Source: Sabellastarte sp. h YS-2021 (taxonomy: Eukaryota > Annelida > Polychaeta > Sabellida > Sabellidae). Taken from it: a DNA stretch of 64,000 nucleotides. The notes under the pieces are model-generated. The model had not been told where the DNA came from. It was given only the letters and a program-made list of their open reading frames with translations, and ran no database searches. Positions within the stretch are counted from its first letter, which is position 1, and each line of letters begins with the position of its first letter. Location of the stretch: assembly GCA_964017235.1 (NCBI GenBank), contig OZ024931.1:105294221-105358220 (forward strand), written 5' to 3'. A program made the translations under genes and the position numbers. Positions 56,130 through 64,000 of the stretch are shown here, one piece after another.

Positions 56130-57640
56130 AGGTTGAACCCCTTAGGTTTATTGGCATTGAAGAATCTTTTAACCTTTGCAATGTGATTTATTCGGATTAG
56201 CTCTGCTTTGAAACAAAATCCATGTCCTTGTCACTTGTGTGTAAACTTTTATCATTTGCAAAGCATTTGAGAACTGCCATGCTATTTTGTAAAATATTAG
56301 CAGATTAACTTCTATGCTTTAAAATATTGATGAAGTATTGTTTATTTGTAGTTTGATTGCAGTTATATTGGCAGCAGTTTGTATCACTAACACTATTTCT
56401 GTTGCATATTGGCCTATCAAAAGACTAGGCAAGTGGTTATCACTTGTCTGACTTTTATCAAGATTGTGTCATATTTTTTTCGTAAAGAAAATTGTTATAA
56501 AAGCAGTCAGACTGGTGATGACTGGGAGAAATAGACTTTGATTAGACATTTTTCTGGAAAAGAAATCTTGTTATGCCTTGATTCCTTGCAGATGAAGTGT
56601 CGTTTCAGTTCTAATGCTTGAGCTGCCATTTTCCAAACACAACTGGATAAATGGCTTTCACATTGGTTTTGTACAAACTATAAGTGCACCATAAGTTATG
56701 AAAGTGTAAATTTGCAACATTATATGTAAATGGAGAGAAGTGTAACAAGAATGTACAACAAGTAGTTAAGTAGGAAGCATTATTAATTAATAAAGTGAAA
56801 GCTTTGAGAGACATTTGCAAGGTTCTTTAATGCTTTAAATATGAGGTGCTTTAAATATCCTACACTGACAGGCCAGTGTTGCTTGTAAAAGATTCATGAG
56901 ACTAGGACAGCACCAATACATGTAACACTATCATTTGCCCTCTTTAAGGACAAGATGTTGCCTTCCTCAGTGATTTGGTGAGATGAATATTGATTAGGAC
57001 TGAAATAGACAAGGTCAAACAGAAGGGAAAAAACTGGGGGATTAGAATGCAATGTCAGTTGGTAATGAACAGTGAGGTTTTTTTGTGGATCTTGTGGTGT
57101 TGGAATGGAGACAAGTACCACATCTTGTGGTGCTTACTTGACTGGGTTGCTGGCAATGTGTTGAACACTGGCAATTAAGACCAAAGTAGGATAAAACAGG
57201 AGACATCTGCATAGTGTTAATCCCAGAGAGATTTGCTATGCTCTAATGGTGTAACTAAATCAAACAGAGTCTCTTCTTCCCTTTTATATTCAACCCCCAA
57301 ACACAAACCATGTTTGTAGTATTTAGCATATACTGTCCATGTACTCTTGACTACAGTAAAAAAATCCTCAAAATAAGACATGACACATGGATTAAGCATC
57401 TCTTCAAATTTGACCCATGTATAGTAGCCCTTGAAAAATTTTCTGAGTATGGTGTTATGACATTCGAGCAAGCAAAGAAGTCACATGCGCCCAAAACATG
57501 TTTTTAAAGGGGTGTGCTTGTGTGGATGATAGCTAAAAAAAACACTTCACCTATTCATATGAACTTTAGCAAGTATGTTGTTATATAGATGTTTGGAAAT
57601 CATCAACTTTTGGAAATGACCCAATACAAATTCACTTATT
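56130..57640. other. Intron sequence, nothing recognised
   Basis: AT-rich. Short open frames on both strands (for example minus 57217-57471) show no family signature. No tweety exon with a hydrophobic run could be identified. Confidence 0.4.
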
Positions 57641-57649
57641 AGCGATTAA

Positions 57650-58104
57650 CTAAACGTCACAATTTTTCTTCACAATGAAAATGAAAAATCTTTAATATCT
57701 CAGAAATGGTAAAAGATAAAGCGATTTTGAGGAAATATTTGGCCCCAAAGTATATGCAGTCATCTGCCACTTTTACCAAAAATTGTTTTCCCGCCATTTT
57801 TGGTGGTCATCTTGAATTTCTGCTTAAAATGCAAAAACAAATTTATCTCGGAAACAGTGCAAGATAGAGCAATTTTCAAGAAATTTTTGGGCTGCAGGGT
57901 ACACGTAGAGCCATCTGGCATTCTATCAAGAAACCATTTTCCTGCCATTTTTTTGCAGGCTGGTTGAATTTTTGCATAATGGAAAAACATATTGAACAAA
58001 ACAAAATAATCATTTCAGCAAAATCATTAATGCTCATTGGGATGCTTTGTGTTTTCGCTTTGGAAAAACAATTTCTTTTTCTCTCTTGCAAAGCAATACT
58101 CCAG
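57650..58104 (+). mobile_element. Decayed 3' part of an AAGCGTCCC-family element
   Basis: Two to three diverged 168 bp-type units (GATAAAGCGATTTTGAGG, CCGCCATTTTTGG, TTATCTCGGAAACAGTGC) then GGGATGCTTTGTGTTTTCGC, a degraded hairpin, a T-rich tail and CTCCAG at 58104, followed by TT. The tail resembles that of the element ending at 12337. The 5' end is not recognisable. Confidence 0.55.
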
Positions 58105-58550
58105 TTATACTATTAAAAACTGTTCATCCTTCTTAGTTTTGTCCATACACTCTATTTATTCATACTCTAATGAAAGATGCTTGCAATAATACATGTGATT
58201 TATAGAGGTTGTTAATCAACTAACCGTTCCAAAAAGCAGGAAATTAACTCAAATATTAAGCTAAAATTAGTAAAATAACATAATAGCTTTTTGTTGCCTG
58301 TTTTGTCAGATGCAGGATAAAATTTGCCATACATTGATGAATTTGCTGTTTCTTAATTCTTTTCTGAAATAGTTAAGCTGTCTTAATTTAAACCAGAAGA
58401 ATATGTTGTTGATATATTTGTAATTAACACAAAAGTGATTATCTAGCTACTTTTCATCAATTAACATGTATTATCAGATGAGTTATAAAACAGAAAATAT
58501 TTCAACGGATTTGTATTGTTCCTTTTATGCTGGTATCTATTTATACTTCA
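58105..58550. other. Intron sequence, nothing recognised
   Basis: AT-rich, no recognised repeat. Confidence 0.35.
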
Positions 58551-58625
58551 GCGGCCTCGTGGTTAAGAAAAAACTCACCTACTACCTCACAAGTCTTGGG
58601 TTCAATTTCTTACCCAAAATAAAGT
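58551..58625 (+). repeat. tRNA-derived SINE remnant
   Basis: GCGGCCTCGTGGTTAAG resembles an A box and GGGTTCAATTTC, about 35 bases on, a B box of RNA polymerase III promoters. The fold is not a complete tRNA. Confidence 0.4.
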
Positions 58626-58672
58626 GGGAAAGTTGGCATTTAGGCCTAATTGTTAGCTTAGAGAATCTATAG

Positions 58673-58896
58673 AGTAAGAAATCTAAAATTCGCCAGGAAT
58701 CTAAAATTCGCCTCCTCTAAAACCTTAGTTAATTTTATGAAGAAAATGATGTTTTTGTCTAAAAATTAGTATTTTTCAGTTCAAAAAAGTCTTAATTTAC
58801 TATACAGTCAACAAATCTCACCAGAATTCATTTATTTTATTAGTATTTTCACATGTGGCGAATTTCAGATATGTGGCGAATTTTAGATTTCTTACT
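58673..58896. mobile_element. Short MITE with about 22-bp inverted ends
   Basis: 224 bp. AGTAAGAAATCTAAAATTCG at the left, and its exact inverse (to GATTTCTTACT) at the right; a second ATTCGCC/GGCGAATTT pair lies just inside both ends. The flanks (tatag, atacc) do not show a convincing duplication, so the superfamily is open. Confidence 0.75.
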
Positions 58897-59992
58897 ATAC
58901 CAACTGGTATCTCTCTTCCATCCTCTCAACTAATCATTTTGATATGAGCCATGCATTGTATTAAAAGGGATAAATAAGTCTTATCAATCAACCACTTTCA
59001 TTGAGGTTGTTTTTGCTGTGGATTGACTGTCATGACATCCTTCTTTAAAATGTCTAATATTCAAATAAATTAACAATGGCGTCTCGTTTCTAATAAGATT
59101 TTTGTAATAGAGTCACTTCTTTTGAAAGGGAAGGTTTTATTCACCTGATCAACATTTCAAGGTTAAGCCCAGATAGTCCTTAACTAAATAGCTATAAGGA
59201 AAACAACTTTTAGCAGTTTACATAAATATTTTAGAGACTTTTCAGTTGTTTTGGCCATCATTCACTACATAATTATATGTTTATCATCTCTGGTTTTATA
59301 AGGCACTTTATTTATGGTCAACTCCTTTCAACCAGTCTATAAATCCTTCCAATATGAAGGACAAATATCATCATCACAAAAACAGTTAACTGGTACTCCT
59401 GTATTATGCTTGAATGCATCAAACTATCCCAATAAAGCCTGGTATAATCCACTCAGGTAAAAGACTTTTTCAGACTAATCAGTTTTAACTGATCTGCTAA
59501 ACTTGGAGAAGTTTCAAAATATCATAGCAGTTTCAGCTCTATTGTCATACCTGATCATATCATTTTTATTCCAGAACAAAAAATTTATCATATTTCATCT
59601 TAGGTGTATTTAAAGGTGTTAATTAATTACAAGAACCAACAAATTCAAGTGGTTGCTGAAGTATTGTAAATCAACTGCTTTACTGTAAACCATTATATAG
59701 CAGTATTACTGTTGTGATACATATATTAAATATGTTTTTGTCAGGATGTTCACTTTTGCTTTCTCTTTTGACGGAGGAGTGAGACATTTAGGTCACCTTT
59801 AACCATTCTATTTTGGGCTTTAATTTGGACACTGTATTGCTTTGTATGCAATCTGAAATTAAAATGGAATGCCTGAGGAGAAAGGACACATTCCATTGGA
59901 TGAAACTAAAACACTTTTGATTTAAACTGACCGAAATTCCGAAGTGACAATCTTATTTCACGATTAAGAAAATTTATTAAACATGCATTTTT
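58897..59992. other. Intron sequence, nothing recognised
   Basis: AT-rich; no frame or repeat that I can support. Confidence 0.4.
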
Positions 59993-60109
59993 ACCCCACA
60001 GCCCTTAAGGGCTGTCGGGGTATTGTTTTCACCCATGATGCAGTGTTCGCTCTCGAGCGCGATTTCATGAGTTTGTACACACTCTGGGGCAAGTTGTCGC
60101 AAAACCAAC

Positions 60110-60700
60110 TCACCAACGCATCTGTGCTGTTGCTACCAGGCGAAACACTGAAAACTGACTGAAGAAATTCGTCTATTATCGGAAGCGATGATGTACATAT
60201 TTCCTCATAGAAATGTTTGAGAAAAGCATGCAAAGCAGTTTATTTTATTTTATATATCCAGCTAACAGTAATTCACGTGAGAATTCGGGTATTCTCGCGA
60301 GATTTCCGTGCTTTTTGTCGATTTTTAAAGTCGCCTTCTGCTTACAGTGTCACAGGCGAAACAGTCGAAACAACTACTGACCAAAGAAATTCGTCTATTA
60401 TCGGAAGCGACGACGTACATATTTCCTCATTGAAATAGGTGAGAAAGACATGAAAGTGAGTTTATTTTATTTGATACATCCAGCTAACAGTAATTCACGC
60501 GAGAATTCGGGTATTCTCATGAGATTTCCGTGCTTTATGTCTAATTTTTAACTCGTCTTCTGCATATTGTGTCACAGGCGAAACAGTCGAAACAACTACT
60601 GACCAAAGAAATTCGTCTATTATCGGAAGAGACAAAATATATATTTCTTCAAAGAAAAGAGAAGAAATGCAATTTATTTATTTATTTGATGAATCCAGAT
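60110..60700. repeat. About 220-bp tandem units
   Basis: AAATTCGTCTATTATCGGAAG at about 60166, 60388 and 60607, with GCTAACAGTAATTCACG and GAATTCGGGTATTCTC in each full unit. Confidence 0.85.
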
Positions 60701-61019
60701 AACAGTAAAATAAAACAAAACCAGTAGCGCCCAGCCATTAAGCCATTAAGATGTGGTTTAGAAGTGAAATGTAAAAAAAATAAAAGACAAATAAAAACAG
60801 CATTAAATATTTTATTTATTTGAACTTTTAGTTTAGCATCTATTTCTTATTATTTAAATAAAGAAGATTTTATGCAGTCCCAAATTGGAACTAAATATTT
60901 CAAAATATCTTGAAGCAAAACATGTCTCACATTTTTTCACAGTTGTCTCGCCTTTTCAAGTGAAGGGAGACAGTCTGTCTCGCATTCATTTTTGACGAGA
61001 GCAAACACTGATGGTGTCC

Positions 61020-61500
61020 GGATGGGTGCGCGGCAGGAAAAAGTTTGTCCGGGCTGTATCTCAGAAATTGTAAGGTGTAGGAAGTTGATACTTGGTAGGG
61101 ACATTGGTTAGGATGTCTAGGGGTGCAACATCATGGTCTGACCTTAATTTGACCTTTGACCTTGCTGTAGTGACCTTGAGTTTGAAAATCTTGTCCGGGC
61201 TATATCTCGGAAACCGTAAGGTGTAGGAAGGTGATACTTGGTAGGGACATTGGTTAGGGGGTGTAGGTGTGCAACGTCATGGTCTGACCTTGATTTGACC
61301 TTTGACCTTGCCGTAGTGACCTTGACCTATAAAATTTTGTCCGGGCTATATCTCGGAAACCGTAAGGTGTAGGAAGTTGATACTTGGTAGGGACATTGGT
61401 TAGGGGGTGTAGGTGTGCAACGTCATGGTCTGACCTAGATTTGACCTTTGACCTTGTCATAGTGACCTTGACCTTTAAAATCTTGTTGCACCTTTGCATC
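61020..61500. repeat. About 145-bp tandem units with steroid-receptor-like half sites
   Basis: Three units with TATCTC(A/G)GAAA, GTAAGGTGTAGGAAG, TACTTGGTAGGGACATTGG and a run of TGACCTT words (TGACCTTGATTTGACCTTTG, then GACCTTG). Reverse-strand relatives at 32420-33060. Confidence 0.85.
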
Positions 61501-61933
61501 TGTCTTTTGATGCAGATTAAGAACTGTTAAAGTCATATTAGAATTCATTAAGAATTTTACTTTTACAACTTCCCATTGTAGCAGATGGAATTATTTCATC
61601 AAGTGAGCCACAGATTTTGCTCCAACACCACACATAAGCATTCATCAAATGTATTACCACTTCTGTATGCATGGTAATATTCAAAACATCTAAACCATAA
61701 TTCAACCATGCCAGATGTAGATAAAGAGTACATGCATTATCTTTCTCTTAGACATTATTTTCTCAATTTAAACATTGTTTGGACCTTTATATAACTGACA
61801 GTGCTCTGAAAGTATCCTGAACTTTGTACTGATACAGTGTTTCTATATCTCATAGTGTTAAAAATATTTCCCTAGGCTGTGGGGTACGGGCATCTCTGAT
61901 GCTATTTTTTTAGTACTGTGTAATGTGTATTTG

Positions 61934-62500
61934 CGTAGTTTAATTTAAACACCAGGGAATGAAATGAAATTTAACATGAATCCACTAAGGTCACTTGCCC
62001 CTGTTAATGAATAAATAAACTTAGTGATTGTGCATTATTAAAATAGAACTGAAGGTGGATGCTAGGTTTGTTGCTTTATTAATGAAATTAGTGGAGTTGT
62101 GGAAGGATGCTGGCAGATTGAGGTGGCTGTGATATTGCGGTGACCATGTTTGCTTCCGCTGTAACATTACCACAGTTATAGACCAGACTTCATACAGAAG
62201 ACCAAATGCTGCACCACACACATCCATGCTGTAATGTTACTTGCCTAGTTTATTTTGAACACTAGGTAATGAAATTTTACATGAAACCGACTGTCACTTG
62301 TCCCTGCAGTAAGGAAAAAAATAAACTTAGTGATTGCGTATCATCAAAATGGAACTAAAATCAGATGGTAATTGTGGTGCTTGATATTAAATAAAATAGT
62401 AGAGTTGTGAGCAGCATGCTGGGCTTCCACTGTAATATTACCACAGTTGTAGACCAGCCTTCATACAAATGCTGCAACACACACAACCTTGCTGTAGGCT
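61934..62500. repeat. Local tandem duplication of about 300 bp
   Basis: AATAAACTTAGTGATTG, GAAATTAGTGGAGTTGT-like, GTAA(C/T)ATTACCACAGTT and GACCAG(A/C)CTTCATACA occur in the same order in 61934-62225 and 62238-62500. The copies differ by substitutions and small indels. Confidence 0.75.
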
Positions 62501-62639
62501 CCCTTGCTTTCTCTGTTTTAAGGAACTGCAACTGACTTCTGAAGGAGTAATTTACTAAATTAAGTTCAATAAACTGGGAAATATAAGTAACTCTTAAAAC
62601 AGGAGAGGTGATTTGGTGTAAAACAAGACCACTTTCACT

Positions 62640-63250
62640 GAGGTTATCTCCCACTGAGCATAAAGCAAATGTGGAAGTAATGAGACCTTGAAACAAAGTT
62701 CCAAGCCCAAGGACCGCTAATAAGGGAGATACAAGGCCTGGGAAATATAAGGCCTTTTCAGTTAGAATGACCCCATTTGTCCTTGAAGCAGGGGTCAATG
62801 TAGTCCTTGTGCAAGATCCTTCCTCAGTACACAATGGAGCATATCTCGTCCTGTGAGAGTGTAAAATCCAGACTGTTATAAAATGCACTCATTCATTGTC
62901 TCAAAAAAGACCCAAAGTAAAGACTTGTGAGCAAATCTAGGGTCGACGATCAAATTCAACACTTGCAAAACTGTAGGTTGTTTTCACATTTCGAAACCCT
63001 ATGACCAGTGATAAGGGAGATATAAGGCTGTTTAGTATGATGACCGTACTGCACCTTGAAGCAGGGGTAAAGGTCAAATTCAACACTTGCAAAAGATTCG
63101 CAGGCTATGATTTTCTATAAACTGTTTTCACATTCCAAACCTATGGGACCCATGATGAGGGAGATATTTGGCCTTTTTAATATGAAAACCCCCATTTTAC
63201 TTCAAAGATGAGATATGGTATGCGATTTTGTTTTCATACTGAGCCCAAAA
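62640..63250 (-). repeat. Diverged about 145-bp array units, minus strand
   Basis: Read in complement, this stretch has ATAGAAAATCATAGCCTGCG, ATTTGACCTTTACCCCTGC, TTCAAGG and TTATATCTCCCTTAT(C)A, the order of the array at 29265-30430. Three to four degraded units. Confidence 0.6.
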
Positions 63251-64000
63251 TTACTCTTAGTTAAGCTTTCCTACCTATATACATTTTTACAAATCTGGTG
63301 AAGATAGCTACAATATTTTAAGTCTGTAACATGTCAATAATTTTCGAATAATCCACAGTGGCAGCCATTTTTTTTTCAAAATGAGGCCATAATTTTTTAC
63401 AGATATGTTTTCATAGCCATACAGTTACTCTGCAAATTTGGTGAAAATATCTTTATATATGTATAAGATATAAAGGATAATATAACAAATGGACATTTGT
63501 ATGTATCCATGCACTCAAGGAAGACTTTCATAATCTCACAACCCTGGCCTTTGGGTGGGTCATCGGTCAAGTCTTACAGCTGTCATGTCATTGGTCCATT
63601 CTGGTGTCATCAACAGTGAGTGTACAGGTTCCAGACTCGGAGTCAACACTTAACTGACCTTGCAGAGCCTTCTATTAGACTAGGGAAACCCATATTGAGC
63701 ACTGAGTAAAAAAAAGACACATTAGAGGTATTCCTGCTGCATGATCTGTGCTATTTATTGCCCAGGGTTGTGGGTTTTGGCAGTCAGATCTTTGATGATG
63801 AAAGACAGCGGGTTCATGTTGTAGGCACTTGTAGTCTCTGTGGGAATGCCCTTTAGGATTCTCGATTATCTATGCTGCTAAAGTACTCAATAGCAAGGCA
63901 GTAGATATACTAGATAAGTGGGTAACAAGTGCCAGATTTTCAGCTGACTGTAATGAGAAGAGCCTCTGACTCAGTTTTAGTTCAGTTATTTATGCATTTC
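63251..64000. other. Intron sequence, nothing recognised
   Basis: AT-rich to mixed composition. GGCAGCCATTTTTTTTTCAAA near 63360 recalls the GGCGGCCATTTT core of the 168 bp arrays; no other feature. Confidence 0.35.

Larger units (their letters stand above)
59993..61914 (+). mobile_element. TACCCC-family array element, plus strand
   Basis: The 5' hairpin is TACCCCACAGCCC-ttaa-GGGCTGTCGGGGTA, followed by TTGTTTTCACCCAT as in the minus-strand copy at 33143. The body has about three units of 220 bp (60110-60700), a spacer, then three units of about 145 bp (61020-61500). The likely 3' end has CTGTGGGGTA (61878-61887), hairpin GCATC-tct-GATGC, and TTTAG at 61914. Only a single T follows, so the exact end is less sure. 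No coding sequence. Confidence 0.6.

Noticed and set aside
56345..56420. Possible next tweety exon after a TTGCAG
   Set aside because: Frame does not start with the expected Trp and hydrophobic helix, and there is no matching donor.

Overview
The window is eukaryotic: AT-rich, intron-dominated and packed with nested transposable elements. It most likely comes from a marine lophotrochozoan, probably a bivalve or other mollusc. That assignment is an inference from repeat style: tandem-array elements with terminal hairpins, a DIRS retrotransposon, CR1/L2-like LINEs and abundant hAT-type miniature elements. No bacterial, organellar or viral gene order is present.

Host gene. The only host coding sequence I can defend is two exons of a tweety-homologue (TTYH-like) membrane protein on the + strand, at 1245-1356 and 53855-54093. 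Their reading phases match, and together they encode the GFYGN end of a membrane segment plus the extracellular loop up to an FYR motif. The 52.5 kb between them would be one intron. A decayed copy of the 3' end of the second exon lies just downstream.

Layout. 1-175: 3' end of an element. 1571-13691: one element containing a hAT element (itself containing a 5.1 kb tandem-array element), a 3.8 kb array element and a second hAT MITE. 14654-18879: another array element. 19014-24608: MITEs, a Mutator-like MITE, a LINE remnant and mosaic fragments. 24837-35978: an 11 kb composite holding a 5.2 kb array element, two hAT MITEs and further array elements. 36937-37718: pogo-like MITE. 39185-45486: a complete, apparently intact DIRS-type tyrosine-recombinase retrotransposon inserted in a minisatellite. 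46145-51777: plain intron. 51778-53301: another array element. 54365-56125: interspersed repeat, LINE pseudogene, tRNA-like sequence. 57650-64000: more remnants.

Main signal. At least six families of tandem-array elements, with unrelated end sequences, share one architecture. A word W at the 5' tip closes a hairpin with its own complement W'. W' occurs again near the 3' end, followed by a second, different hairpin and a terminus CTAG or CTTG (or a close variant). Eleven of 13 such 3' ends are followed by TT, and 5' ends are preceded by TT. This resembles non-autonomous Helentron/Helitron2-type elements (HINE, pearl). The same tandem arrays (155, 133, 168 and about 145 bp units) turn up between different end pairs, and the array units of different families share a loosely similar core. 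No transposase, Rep or helicase is encoded by any of them here.

How the parts work together: the host gene supplies only splice sites around a giant intron; the DIRS element is the only locus that encodes a full mobility apparatus (Gag-like, RT-RNase H-methyltransferase-like, tyrosine recombinase); everything else is non-autonomous or dead.
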